A stretch of DNA of 64,000 nt from CAYJPV01 sp964372095. Lineage in GTDB: Bacteria > Acidobacteriota > Vicinamibacteria > Vicinamibacterales > JAKQTR01. Location: the NCBI GenBank assembly GCA_964372095.1, contig CAYJPV010000017.1, forward strand, positions 1 to 64,000, read 5' to 3'. The first letter of the stretch is position 1, and every line of letters begins with the position of its first letter. Below are positions 8,418 through 18,449 of this stretch, one piece after another. A program made the translations under genes and the position numbers. The notes below the pieces were generated by a model. That model was not told the origin of the DNA. It made no database searches and saw nothing but the letters and a program-made list of their open reading frames with translations.

Positions 8418-8603
8418 CGCGGACCGCGCCTCCGGATCGTTCCCGCCCCTCCCTGGCGAACCCCTGCCGGGCTTCTCCCGTCATAGTCAGCGAGTCTCAC
8501 GCCCCTGCTGATCGTGGTTTCCGTCCGGCGTCACCGGAACGAGCCCGAGCCGAGGAGCGTACCTGTTGCCAGGTGCACTGGTGCGCTGCCGGGGGGAGGC
8601 CTC

Positions 8604-11078
8604 ATGGACACGTTCGCGCGCAACCTGCACCTCGCGGTTCGTCTGCTCTGGAAGAGCCCGACCTTCACCCTCACCGCCGTCCTCTGTCTCGGGCTGGCCA
8701 TCGGCGCGAACACGACGCTGTTTGGCATTCTCGACAGCCTGCTGTGGAAGCCGCTCCCGGTTGAGCATCCCGATCGGCTGGTTCGTGTGTTCGCCAGGCC
8801 TCAGGGCAGCGACCCGGGCCGCCTGTACCGTGGATTTTCGTATCCGGAGTTCGTGGACTATCGAGACGGCAACCGTGTGCTGTCGGGGCTTGCGGCGACC
8901 GCCGGGGTCCAGCTCGGGTTCCGGGATGGAGGCAACGAGGCCATTCGTGTGTTCGGCGAGGCCGTCAGCGACAACTACTTCGAGATACTCGGCGTTCGCG
9001 CCAGCCGCGGGCGGGTGCTGGCCCCGGGCCCCGGCGGCGGGCTCAACACCGCGCCGGAGGTGGTTCTGAGCCACCGGTTCTGGGAACGGCGGCTCCACGC
9101 GGCACCGGATGTCATCGGAAGAACGATCTGGCTGAGCGGCGTCGCCTACACCATCGTCGGAATCACCCCGCCTTCGTTCACCGGCACGTACGCCATGTCG
9201 GCCGTCGCGCTGGAAGTCTGGCTGCCTCTCGGCACCCTGCCGCTGGTCCAGACCGATGGCCAGTCTGTCCTGAACGATCGCGCAAACCGGTCACTCAGTC
9301 TGCTGGGGAGCCTGGAGGAGGGCGTCGATCTCGCGCAGGCGCAGGCGGCCCTGGCCACGATCGCCGACCGGCTGGCACGCAGCCACCCGCAGTCGAACAC
9401 GGGGATGACCGCGCGCGTCTTCCGGGATCGCGATACACGTCCGGAGGTTTACAACTCGCAGGCCGTGAGCCTGATTGCGGTCCTGTTTCTCGGTCTCGCC
9501 GGCCTCGTGCTCATCGTGGCGTGCGCGAACCTGGCCAACCTGCTGCTCGCCCGGGCCGGCGCGAGGCGCAAGGAGATCGCGCTGCGGCTGGCGCTCGGCG
9601 CCCGCCGCGGCCAGCTCGTCCAGCAACTCGTGACCGAATCCGTCGTGCTGTCGCTCGTGGCCGGCGGCGCCGGCCTGCTCGCCGCCCACGCGGCGTCGAG
9701 GGCCGTCTCGAGTTTCAGACTGCCCACGGATCTGCCGTTCGAGCTCCACGTCACGCTGGATCCCCGGGTCCTGTGGTTCACGGTGGCGGTCTCGCTCGTC
9801 GCGGGCGTGGCCTTCGGACTGCTGCCGGCGCTGCGCGCCTCGCGACCGGACCTCGTGCCCGCGCTCAAGGGCAGCGCCGTGCTGATGCCGACGCGACGAC
9901 GTCGATTGACCCTGACCAATGTGCTCGTCGTCTCGCAGGTGGCGTTCTCCCTGGTCCTGCTTGTCGTGGCCGCGCTCTTCTGGCGCAGCATCGCCGGCAC
10001 CAGGGGCACTGATCCGGGGATGCGCCTGGAACGGGGCCTGCTGGTGTCGTTCAGCCCGTCGCTCCTTCGCTACGACGCGGCGCGCAGCGCCGCCTTCTAC
10101 CAGGCGCTTGTGTCACGGGTGCGCACGTCGCCTGACATCGAGAGCGCCGGCCTGACGGGCTGGGTGCCGTTGGGCTTCCAGGCCCGCGAACGCGGGTTTA
10201 CTGCGCGCGGTGCCGAAGAACGCCCCGGTCACGACACGATGCGTTCCTGGGTGAACGTCGTCACGCCGGGGCTCCTCGATGCGCTTGGTGTTCCCCTGAG
10301 GCAGGGCCGCCCGTTCACCGAACAGGATACGAGCGCCACCCTCCCGGTGGTCCTCGTGAACGAGACGCTCGCACGCCGCGCCTGGCCGGGCCGCAACCCG
10401 GTTGGACAGCAGCTGCGCGGCGAGGGCGCCGACGCGCCGTGGTTGACCGTTGTGGGCGTTGTCCCGGACGGCAAGTACCGCCTGCTCACGGAGGCGCCAC
10501 AGCCGTACCTGCTCTATCCGCTGGCGCAGGCGCCAGCCGAGGATCTGACGCTCGTTGCTCGGGCGACGCGCGATCACGCGAGTGCCCTCGCCGCGATTCG
10601 GCGCGAGGTGCGCGCGCTGGACCCGGACATGCCGCTTCTCGACGTGAAGACAATGGACCAGCAGATGGCCAAGGTGCTGTTTCTGCCGCAGGCGATGACG
10701 GCGCTGGCCGGACCAGCCGCAGGGCTGGCGGTGCTGATTGCGGCGATCGGTCTCTACGGGGTGATCGCCTTCCTGGTGAGCTTGCGTACGCGCGAATTCG
10801 GCATCCGCTTCGCGATCGGGGCGCAGTCGCAGGACGTGGTCCGCCACGTGATGTCCCAGGGACTGGTTGTGGTGGCGGTCGGCCTCGGCATTGGCGGCGT
10901 AGTGGCGCTGGCGCTCGCGCACGTGATCGCGGGCGTGCTGGTGGGGGTCAGCTCCACCGACCCTCTGGCGTTCGCCGGTGCCACCGGGATTCTCGTGGGT
11001 ATTGCGGTGCTGGCGATCTACCTCCCGGCGCGCCGTGCCGGGCGTGTCGATCCGCTGGCGGTGCTGCGCCAGGAGTAG
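8604..11078 (+). CDS. ADOP/MacB-type ABC transporter permease
   Basis: 824 residues from ATG 8604, which follows a GGGGGGAGG ribosome-binding site. The N-terminus matches the acidobacterial duplicated orphan permease family: a short amphipathic lead, a first transmembrane helix ending in the family's IGANT segment, then DSLLWKPLP. A large periplasmic MacB-like core domain (about residues 60-270) precedes three membrane helices of an FtsX domain. A second core/FtsX half follows, ending with PARRAGRVDPLAVLRQE, the typical C-terminus. There is no ATPase gene beside it, as is normal for ADOP genes. Likely an exporter or mechanotransmission permease; the substrate is unknown. Confidence 0.9.
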   Translation: MDTFARNLHLAVRLLWKSPTFTLTAVLCLGLAIGANTTLFGILDSLLWKPLPVEHPDRLVRVFARPQGSDPGRLYRGFSYPEFVDYRDGNRVLSGLAATAGVQLGFRDGGNEAIRVFGEAVSDNYFEILGVRASRGRVLAPGPGGGLNTAPEVVLSHRFWERRLHAAPDVIGRTIWLSGVAYTIVGITPPSFTGTYAMSAVALEVWLPLGTLPLVQTDGQSVLNDRANRSLSLLGSLEEGVDLAQAQAALATIADRLARSHPQSNTGMTARVFRDRDTRPEVYNSQAVSLIAVLFLGLAGLVLIVACANLANLLLARAGARRKEIALRLALGARRGQLVQQLVTESVVLSLVAGGAGLLAAHAASRAVSSFRLPTDLPFELHVTLDPRVLWFTVAVSLVAGVAFGLLPALRASRPDLVPALKGSAVLMPTRRRRLTLTNVLVVSQVAFSLVLLVVAALFWRSIAGTRGTDPGMRLERGLLVSFSPSLLRYDAARSAAFYQALVSRVRTSPDIESAGLTGWVPLGFQARERGFTARGAEERPGHDTMRSWVNVVTPGLLDALGVPLRQGRPFTEQDTSATLPVVLVNETLARRAWPGRNPVGQQLRGEGADAPWLTVVGVVPDGKYRLLTEAPQPYLLYPLAQAPAEDLTLVARATRDHASALAAIRREVRALDPDMPLLDVKTMDQQMAKVLFLPQAMTALAGPAAGLAVLIAAIGLYGVIAFLVSLRTREFGIRFAIGAQSQDVVRHVMSQGLVVVAVGLGIGGVVALALAHVIAGVLVGVSSTDPLAFAGATGILVGIAVLAIYLPARRAGRVDPLAVLRQE

Positions 11079-11127
11079 ATGCGACCTCGGCCCTGACGCC
11101 CCGGCGTCCACGCGCGCGTGACCCTGG

Positions 11128-12081
11128 TCATCGGGCAGGCCCGGCGCGGAGGTAGTTGCGGGCGGCGGCAGCCCAGGGTGAGGTGGCGTCGAGGCCAAGA
11201 TAGGCGCTCCAGGCCGTCGCTGCGTCCGCTCCGCGCCCGAGTGCCGCCAGGGCGAGTGCGCGGTTGAAATACGCTTCGCCCAACGACGGGGCCAGCGACA
11301 ACGCACGGTCCGCAGCCGACAGGGCCCGGCCGGCATCCGGATCAGAACCGGACCGCTGTGCGCGCACGAGATACGCGGCCGACAGGTCGCTCCAATACGC
11401 CGCCCGCTCAGGTTCGAGGACCACGGCCTGTTCCAGCGCCTGGATGGCATCGCCCGGCCTGTCCAGCATCAGCAACCCGGCCGCTTTGGCCGCGAGGGTC
11501 GCGGCGTGGTTACCGGACACGGCCGCGAGTTCCAGCCTCGCGGCGGCGGCCGCCACCTCCGGCCGCACCGCCGCGTCACCGCTGTCCCCAGACCGGTACA
11601 CCGGCGCCAGGGGTCCGTACTTGAATCCGCCCGTGAGGCGCGGTTCGAACGGGCGATGGTCGCCTACCGCGGCGACCAGGTCGGCGAGTTCCGGGCGCGC
11701 GCCGGGGGGCGCCGGCCGCATGAGACGGGGGATGGTGATGGCCAGCGCGATCGCCGCAGCGGCAGCCAGGGCACCCGCGACCGGCCAGAGTCGTCGTCCC
11801 CGCGACGCCAGTTTCAGGAACGGGACAGACGGCGGCCGATCGGCCGCGGCGGGTCCGGCAGCCTCTCGCGCCATCGCGGCTTCGGCAACGGTTTCGCGGC
11901 AGGCCTCGCACGCGGCCAGATGTGCCTCCACGCCGTTGTGTCCGGCCGCATCGAGGAGGCCGTCCACATAGGCCGCCAGCGTCTCGGGCCCCACGCAGCC
12001 CGGCTCGCCCATTCCGCGAATCTGGCGTTTCACCGGGCCCTCCTGACCTGCGTTCCCGATCGTGCCTTGCTCGTCATTCAT
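11128..12081 (-). CDS. Anti-sigma factor-like membrane protein with zinc finger and TPR-type C-terminus
   Basis: 317 residues. The N-terminal domain carries the anti-sigma zinc motif H-x3-C-x2-C at His54, Cys58 and Cys61. A single transmembrane segment follows at about residues 95-115. The exported C-terminal half is an alanine-rich helical region with TPR-like repeats, probably the sensing or scaffold part. The ATG overlaps the TGA of the upstream sigma gene by four bases (ATGA), indicating translational coupling. Expected role: hold the cognate sigma factor at the membrane until an envelope signal arrives. Confidence 0.82.
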   Translation of the reverse strand: MNDEQGTIGNAGQEGPVKRQIRGMGEPGCVGPETLAAYVDGLLDAAGHNGVEAHLAACEACRETVAEAAMAREAAGPAAADRPPSVPFLKLASRGRRLWPVAGALAAAAAIALAITIPRLMRPAPPGARPELADLVAAVGDHRPFEPRLTGGFKYGPLAPVYRSGDSGDAAVRPEVAAAAARLELAAVSGNHAATLAAKAAGLLMLDRPGDAIQALEQAVVLEPERAAYWSDLSAAYLVRAQRSGSDPDAGRALSAADRALSLAPSLGEAYFNRALALAALGRGADAATAWSAYLGLDATSPWAAAARNYLRAGPAR

Positions 12082-12902
12082 AGGGACGGACGCTCCTCGC
12101 GGTTTCCGGCCAGCGGCCACGTCGAACCGGCGCGGGCCGTGTCGTCCGCGAACATCGCCCTGACGCCGTCGGCGCCAATGCCGTCGGCTTCGAGTCGCGC
12201 CCGCAGGTCTCGAAGCACCGCCTCGATTCGCCGGTAGAGCGGTTTCTGCTCGAGACACATCAGCCGGGCGATCTCGGCGATCTGGAGCCCGTGCTCGAAC
12301 CGGTACATCAGGATGAGCCGATCCTGCGGCGCCAGGGCCGTCAGCGCCCGTTGGAGCGCCGCGTAACTCCGCGCCTGGTCGGCACCGGCCTCGGCTTCCA
12401 GGACGCGGATCTCCCCGTCACGACTGCTGCCCGCCACCGTCACCAACTCCTCGTCGCTCACGACACGTCTGCGTGTCCGCGCGGGCAGCCGCGCCTCGAT
12501 GGCGTCAAGTTCCGCGTCGGTTTCCATCACGCGATGGTTGGCGCGCATCACCTGCCGGGCTTCGCTGGCCCCCAGTCCGTCGCGCACCGTGAGCCGTTCG
12601 AACAACACGGCGACCGGGCCCAGGCGCCGCGCCTCCGCTGAGGGGCGCCACTTGCCCCACTGGCTGATGCGGAAGTCCAGGAACAGGCGCTGGACCACGA
12701 CCGCGAGGTAGGTCTGGAGGGTGCTGCGTCCCTCGAAGGCCCGCAGGATCGCGTAATCGCGCTCCACGAGCTTCAGGCGGACCACGGCCCCGAATTCGTC
12801 GGCCACGTCGGGCGACAATCGCTGGCGGCGGCAGACAAATGCCACGGCGCGGTCGATGGCGCTCGCGTGCGATGTGAAGAGGGACTCGCCGTTCTGGACC
12901 AC
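12078..12902 (-). CDS. Sigma-70 family RNA polymerase sigma factor (ECF-like)
   Basis: 274 residues. The N-terminal half resembles sigma region 2 (FEGRSTLQTYLAVVVQRLFLDF, a helix-rich -10 recognition module). The C-terminal half resembles region 4: LAPQDRLILMYRFEHGLQIAEIARLM followed by a recognition helix. A charged linker of about 60 residues separates them. It lacks regions 1 and 3, as in ECF sigmas, but is longer than a minimal ECF factor and resembles the sigma factors that pair with TPR anti-sigma proteins in soil bacteria. It is the first gene of a two-gene operon with its anti-sigma partner. The regulon is unknown. Confidence 0.83.
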   Translation of the reverse strand: MVQNGESLFTSHASAIDRAVAFVCRRQRLSPDVADEFGAVVRLKLVERDYAILRAFEGRSTLQTYLAVVVQRLFLDFRISQWGKWRPSAEARRLGPVAVLFERLTVRDGLGASEARQVMRANHRVMETDAELDAIEARLPARTRRRVVSDEELVTVAGSSRDGEIRVLEAEAGADQARSYAALQRALTALAPQDRLILMYRFEHGLQIAEIARLMCLEQKPLYRRIEAVLRDLRARLEADGIGADGVRAMFADDTARAGSTWPLAGNREERPSL

Positions 12903-13039
12903 GGGGCTCCGCTGTCAGCTCCGCTCGTCAAATGAAGGGCACAGTATGGCCCGAATGGACGCGGTGTATCAATCCGGCACCGGTGGGTCCGCGCGTCACC
13001 CGTCGGGCAGACACGACAGCCACGTCCCCGCCACGCCGG

Positions 13040-13606
13040 TCAGCGGCGCCGCGGGGACACCTTGCGCGTGCGGCGCGTGAACTCGCTGTGCAGCAATCCC
13101 ATCACGACGGTGTTCCAGTACCGCCCACGCCGGAAACTGTCCTGCCGCAGCAGGCCTTCGCGCACGAACCCGAGCTTCTCGTAGACCCTGATGGCCCGCT
13201 TGTTGTCTTCGTAGACGTGCAGCCAGACCCGATTGAGGTTCAGGGTGTCGAATGCGTACCGCACCACAAGGCTCGTGGCGTCGGTGCCCATGCCTTTGCC
13301 CCGGTCGCGGGCCTGCCCGATGAAGATGCCGAACATCGCCTGCCGGTTCTTGTGGTCGACCCGGTGCAGGCCGGCCACGCCCGCCAGGCGGCCCGTGGCC
13401 GGATCGCAGATCCCGAACACCGCGTCGTGTTCGCTGCGAGTGACGGCGTCGATGAAGGCCTCTTCGGCCGCGAGGTTCATGGGTTTGTGGATCAGCAGGT
13501 GCTGGATGACCTGCTGGTCGTTCACCCACGGAAGAATCGTGGGCGCATCCGCGCGATCCAGGGCGCGCAGGTGGACGGCAGTGCCGATCAGGAACGCAGG
13601 CGGCAT
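13040..13606 (-). CDS. GNAT family N-acetyltransferase (RimJ/RimL-like)
   Basis: 188 residues. It shows the GNAT fold signatures: a beta4 strand followed by the acetyl-CoA loop QARDRGKGMGTDA (R-x-x-G-x-G type), then an Asn-containing strand (NLNRVWLHVYEDN) and the terminal motif A-I-R-V-Y-E-K-L-G-F. This pattern fits the RimJ/RimL group that acetylates protein N-termini or small amines. The acceptor cannot be deduced. Divergent from phenylalanine hydroxylase, with 178 bp between them. Confidence 0.88.
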   Translation of the reverse strand: MPPAFLIGTAVHLRALDRADAPTILPWVNDQQVIQHLLIHKPMNLAAEEAFIDAVTRSEHDAVFGICDPATGRLAGVAGLHRVDHKNRQAMFGIFIGQARDRGKGMGTDATSLVVRYAFDTLNLNRVWLHVYEDNKRAIRVYEKLGFVREGLLRQDSFRRGRYWNTVVMGLLHSEFTRRTRKVSPRRR

Positions 13607-13784
13607 GGCGGCTCCTCGGGGACGCCGCCATTATGTCGCACCGACGGCCGCCGTGGGGGGCGGGGGAGGCCCCAGGGAGATCCGAACCGGAAGCGCTTGT
13701 CACCGTCCAAGGCCTTGGCCTATCCTCGAAGTGACTCCGCACAACAATACGGCGCACTCCGTGCGCCAACCAGGGAGGCCCCCG

Positions 13785-14672
13785 ATGGAGCAGGTGACCA
13801 CACCGGCCGGGACGACCGATGCGAACGACATCTACGCCAACCCGCCGGATCCGGACGTCCTCGAACTCGAGCCGGTCCACCCGGGCATCAATGACGCCGC
13901 CTACGTGGCGAGACGCCACGAACTGTTCGCGTTGTGCCGCCGGTACCGCCTGGGAAGCCTGGGGCCGCCGCTCATCGACTACTCGGCCGAAGAGCAGCGT
14001 ATCTGGCGCGAGGTCTCACCGAAACTCGACGAACTGCACATCCGCCACGCCAGCCGCATCTACCTCGACTGCAAGCGTGAACTCGGGATCAGCGAAGTCG
14101 AGATTCCCCAGTTGCGCCACCTCGGCGAACACCTGAAGACGCGCACGGGCATGCACCTGGTGCCTGCGGAAGGCCCGATTGCGTACCGCATCTTCTACGC
14201 CTATATCGCGGACGGCGGGTTCCCGTGCACGCAATTCATGCGCTACGGATCGAATCCGGAGTACACGCCGGAGCCCGACATGATCCACGACTGCCTCGGG
14301 CACGTGCCGCCGCTGTTGAACCACGACTACGCCGCGCTGTTGCGGATGATCGGACAGGCGGCTGTGCGCGCCGCGTCGGGCGACCACGTGCTCGCGCTGA
14401 AACGCCTCAGCTGGTTCTCGATCGAGTTCGGCCTGATCGAAGAAGCGGGGGACACGCGGGTCTTCGGCGCCGGCATCCTCTCGTCGATCGGGGAAATTCC
14501 GTTCTCACTGTCGCCCAACGTTGAACGCCGCCCGTTCGTGACCGCCGAGGTCATCGAGACCGACTACGACTGGACCAGGATGCAGGAGCGGCTGTTCGTC
14601 ATCCCCTCGTTCGCGTTCCTCCGCAGCGAGGTCGAGAACCTCGTGCGGCGGATGGGGATCGACATGGGCTAG
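13785..14672 (+). CDS. phhA: Phenylalanine 4-hydroxylase (iron- and pterin-dependent)
   Basis: Converts L-phenylalanine to L-tyrosine with tetrahydropterin and O2. 295 residues from ATG 13785, preceded by GGGAGG. The iron triad is visible: His168 and His173 in MIHDCLGHVPPL, and Glu214 in SIEFG. The preceding FMRYGSNPEYTPEPD segment is typical of bacterial aromatic amino acid hydroxylases. No ACT regulatory domain is present, consistent with monomeric bacterial enzymes. Tyrosine and tryptophan hydroxylases share the fold, but the bacterial type is normally phenylalanine-specific. No pterin-4a-carbinolamine dehydratase is next to it. Confidence 0.9.
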   Translation: MEQVTTPAGTTDANDIYANPPDPDVLELEPVHPGINDAAYVARRHELFALCRRYRLGSLGPPLIDYSAEEQRIWREVSPKLDELHIRHASRIYLDCKRELGISEVEIPQLRHLGEHLKTRTGMHLVPAEGPIAYRIFYAYIADGGFPCTQFMRYGSNPEYTPEPDMIHDCLGHVPPLLNHDYAALLRMIGQAAVRAASGDHVLALKRLSWFSIEFGLIEEAGDTRVFGAGILSSIGEIPFSLSPNVERRPFVTAEVIETDYDWTRMQERLFVIPSFAFLRSEVENLVRRMGIDMG

Positions 14673-14673
14673 T

Positions 14674-14850
14674 AAGAAGCAGGAAGCAGGAAGCAAGAAG
14701 CACGGGTAGACAGTAGTCAGTAGGAAGTAGGACTTGTCGGCCTGCGGCCTGCGGCCTGCGGCCTGCGGCCTGCGGCCTGCGGCCTGTCTACTGACTACTG
14801 ACTACTGACTACTTCCTACCCAATCCCCAACCCCCAACCCCCAATCCCCA
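14674..14850. repeat. Composite block of heptamer arrays
   Basis: Fills most of the gap after the hydroxylase. In order: GAAGCAG/GAAGCAA units (about 14676-14701); GTAG-type units (14706-14730); six perfect GGCCTGC copies plus one GGCCTGT (14739-14787); CTACTGA units (about 14789-14813); and CCCCAAC/CCCCAAT units (14821-14850). AGTAGTCAGTAG on the left and CTACTGACTACT on the right are exact inverted repeats, so the block can fold with the GGCCTGC array in the loop. Confidence 0.9.
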
Positions 14851-14908
14851 TCGGGTATCATGGATCGTTCCGCCGCCCGAACGATTCCGTGACCCGGAGG
14901 TGCCCGGC

Positions 14909-16024
<1,116 letters not shown>

Positions 16025-16048
16025 AGGCTAGGGGCTAGGGGGCCAGAC

Positions 16049-16981
16049 ATGAAACGTATCGGACTGATGTGCGGGCGCGAGTATTCATTCCCTCCGGCGT
16101 TCATCGAGAGGGTCAACGACCTGGGCAAGCCCCACGACATCGTCGGCGAGTTCGTGAAACTCGGCGGCACCTATATGGGCGAGGCCGCCCGGTACGCGGT
16201 GATCGTGGACCGCATCTCCCATGAGGTGGAGTACTACCGCGGGTTCCTGAAGCACGCCATGCTGCAGGGTACCTATGTCATCAACAACCCGTTCTGGTGG
16301 ACGGCGGATGACAAGTTCTTCAATTATTCGGTCATGGCCCGGCTGGGCGTGGCCATTCCGAAGACCGTGCTGCTGCCGCAGAAAGGGTACCCCTGGGACG
16401 TCGACATCACGGCGGAGTCGCTGCGGAACATGGAGTACCCGCTGGACTGGGATGCCATCCTCGACCATATCGGCCTGCCGGCCATCCTGAAGCCGTTTTC
16501 GGGCGGCGGCTGGAAACACGTCTACAAGGTCAACAGCAAGGAAGAGCTGTGGGCGGCCTACGACGGCACGTCGCCGTATTGCATGACCCTGCAGGAGTTC
16601 ATTGACTTCGATCACTACGTGCGGTGTTTCACCTTCGGCAAGAACGATATCGTGCCGGTGGCGTATGACCCGCGCGAACGCCGCTACCTGGTGATCCACG
16701 ACTACCTGTCCGCCGAACTGGGCGCGCGCGTCGTGCGGGATGCGCAGCTCATCAATCAGGCGCTCGGGTACGAGATGAACACCATCGAATTCGCGGTGAA
16801 AGACGGCGTGCCCTACGCGATCGACTTCCTCAACCCCGCGCCGGATTTCGAACGCGACCGCATCACCCCGTTCTACTTCGACATGGTGGTCGAGAAGATG
16901 GCCAACCTGGTCATCGACCGTGCCCTCACGGGCGACAGAGCCAACTCCTGGCCACAGTGGCCGGGCATGTTTAGGGACTAG
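16049..16981 (+). CDS. ATP-grasp domain ligase, substrate unknown
   Basis: 310 residues. The C-terminal two thirds show an ATP-grasp fold: ILKPFSGGGWKHV (ATP-binding lysine and glycine-rich loop), LQEFIDFDHYVRCF (hinge and adenine-binding segment), and a metal-binding end YAIDFLNPAPDFE. The N-terminal pre-ATP domain contains YVINNPFWWTADDK. It resembles RimK-type carboxylate-amine/thiol ligases. Second gene of a four-gene run, 24 bp after the GCS2-family gene. No signal peptide, so cytosolic. The stop TAG again falls inside a heptamer array. Substrates cannot be inferred from sequence; an amide or peptide bond to a GCS2 product is the simplest idea. Confidence 0.82.
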   Translation: MKRIGLMCGREYSFPPAFIERVNDLGKPHDIVGEFVKLGGTYMGEAARYAVIVDRISHEVEYYRGFLKHAMLQGTYVINNPFWWTADDKFFNYSVMARLGVAIPKTVLLPQKGYPWDVDITAESLRNMEYPLDWDAILDHIGLPAILKPFSGGGWKHVYKVNSKEELWAAYDGTSPYCMTLQEFIDFDHYVRCFTFGKNDIVPVAYDPRERRYLVIHDYLSAELGARVVRDAQLINQALGYEMNTIEFAVKDGVPYAIDFLNPAPDFERDRITPFYFDMVVEKMANLVIDRALTGDRANSWPQWPGMFRD

Positions 16982-17095
16982 GGACTAGGGGCTAGGGGCT
17001 AGGGACTAGGGAAAGACAGAGGATGTCCCCATGTTACTTGCGCCTTGCCCCTTGCCCCTACTCACTACTACCTACTGTCTACTGACTGGCCTCAA
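16973..17095. repeat. Heptamer arrays (GGGACTA / GGGGCTA; GCCCCTT; CTACTGT-like) plus a dispersed 22-bp element
   Basis: GGGACTA and GGGGCTA units run from the last codons of the ATP-grasp gene (TAG stop at 16979-16981) to about 17011. A 22-bp element at 17009-17030 containing AAAGACAG recurs at 23192-23213 with one mismatch. GCCCCTT units (about 17042-17058) and degenerate CTACTGT units complete the gap up to the next gene. Confidence 0.88.
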
Positions 17096-17101
17096 CCCAC
17101 C

Positions 17102-18448
17102 ATGAACCCCATCGACACCTGGCACGGACTGCTCGATCCCGGAGATCTGTCCGCCGCGTTCTTCGAGGGCTTCTCGCACCAGATGCGCTCGGCGCGGCTG
17201 ACCTTTGGCGACCGCGTGCACTGCCCGTTTCTGCGGCCGTTGTTCATCACCGCGCACGACGAAGCCCGCATCCGGGCGTTTGCCGAAACCATCGCCGTGC
17301 TTGGCGAGCGCGTGGTTGCCGCCGCGCTCGACGAGCCGTCGCTGCTTGATGAACTCGGGCTGCGCGACGACGAAAAGCGCCTGGTGGCCATCGACCCGGG
17401 CTACGCAACGGCCAGCACGGCATCGCGGCTCGACGCCTTTCTGCTCCCCGGATCGCTGCAGGCGGCCGAGTACAACGCCGAGTCCCCGGCAGGGCTTGCC
17501 TATACCGAGGTCCTGGCCCGCGTGTTCTCTGAGTTGCCCGTGATGGAGCGGTTCCGTCAGCACTACGACGTGCAGGCGTACTCCCTGATGGCCAGGATGC
17601 TCGAGGCACTGATCGCGAGTTACCGGGAGTGGGGCGGCCGCGAGATGTCCCCCCGGATCGCGATTGTCGACTGGCGCGGCGTGCCGACGTGGAGCGAGTT
17701 CGAGATTCTCCAGGAGCGGTTTACCGCGCTTGGCGCGCCGACGCTGGTCTGCACGCCCGAGCAGCTCGAGTTCGATGGCCGGCGGCTGTCGGCGGGCGGT
17801 CGGCCGATCGACCTCGTGTACCGCCGCGTCCTGATGAACGACATCCTCGACAAGCCGGCGGAGAACGATGCGCTGGTGCGGGCCTACGCGGCAAAGGCCG
17901 TCTGTGTGGCGAATACGTTCCGCTGCAAGATTCCCCACAAGAAGGCGTTTTTCGCCATCCTGACCGATGATCGGTTCAGCCGCCTGTTGTCGTCAGGCGA
18001 GCGCGAGACCATCCGCGGCGGCGTGCCCTGGACGCGCGTCCTGCGAGACGGCTACGCCACCCGCGATGGCCAGCGAGTGGACCTGACGGCGCACGTGCGG
18101 GCCAATCGCCAGCATCTCGTCATGAAGCCCAACGACGAGTACGGCGGCGCGGGCGTGACGCTCGGCTGGGAGACCACCGAACAGGCCTGGGACGAACGTC
18201 TGACCGAGGCCCTGGCCGCGCCGCCCGGGACATGGATTGTCCAGGAGAAGATTGCCGTGCGCCGGGAGGTCTTCCCGTACTTCCGCGGCGGCCAGGATGC
18301 GGCCCTGACAGACATGCTGGTGGACATGGCGCCGTACCTGTTTCGCGGGAAACTTGCCGGCTTCCTCACCAGGCTCAGCGCGAGCGGGCTGGCCAACGTG
18401 ACCTCCGGCGGCGGACAGGTGCCGTCGTTTCTCGTGAAGGCGCGCTGA
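17102..18448 (+). CDS. Circularly permuted ATP-grasp-like protein
   Basis: 448 residues from ATG 17102; upstream in-frame sequence crosses repeats and is excluded. Conserved-looking stretches include IAIVDWRGVPTWSEFEIL and PIDLVYRRVLMNDIL, followed by MKPNDEYGGAGVTLGWE, which resembles the nucleotide-binding loop of circularly permuted ATP-grasp enzymes. The C-terminal half holds a possible hinge and metal segment (WIVQEKIAVRREVFP). Probably a second amide-bond-forming ligase in the pathway with the two upstream ligases. Next gene starts 1 bp after the stop, so translation is likely coupled. Assignment rests on motif impression; the exact fold would need a profile search. Confidence 0.72.
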   Translation: MNPIDTWHGLLDPGDLSAAFFEGFSHQMRSARLTFGDRVHCPFLRPLFITAHDEARIRAFAETIAVLGERVVAAALDEPSLLDELGLRDDEKRLVAIDPGYATASTASRLDAFLLPGSLQAAEYNAESPAGLAYTEVLARVFSELPVMERFRQHYDVQAYSLMARMLEALIASYREWGGREMSPRIAIVDWRGVPTWSEFEILQERFTALGAPTLVCTPEQLEFDGRRLSAGGRPIDLVYRRVLMNDILDKPAENDALVRAYAAKAVCVANTFRCKIPHKKAFFAILTDDRFSRLLSSGERETIRGGVPWTRVLRDGYATRDGQRVDLTAHVRANRQHLVMKPNDEYGGAGVTLGWETTEQAWDERLTEALAAPPGTWIVQEKIAVRREVFPYFRGGQDAALTDMLVDMAPYLFRGKLAGFLTRLSASGLANVTSGGGQVPSFLVKAR

Positions 18449-18449
18449 C

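Noticed and set aside
14674..14850. Repeat block considered as a CRISPR array
   Set aside because: Units are 7 bp with no spacers, and no cas genes are nearby.
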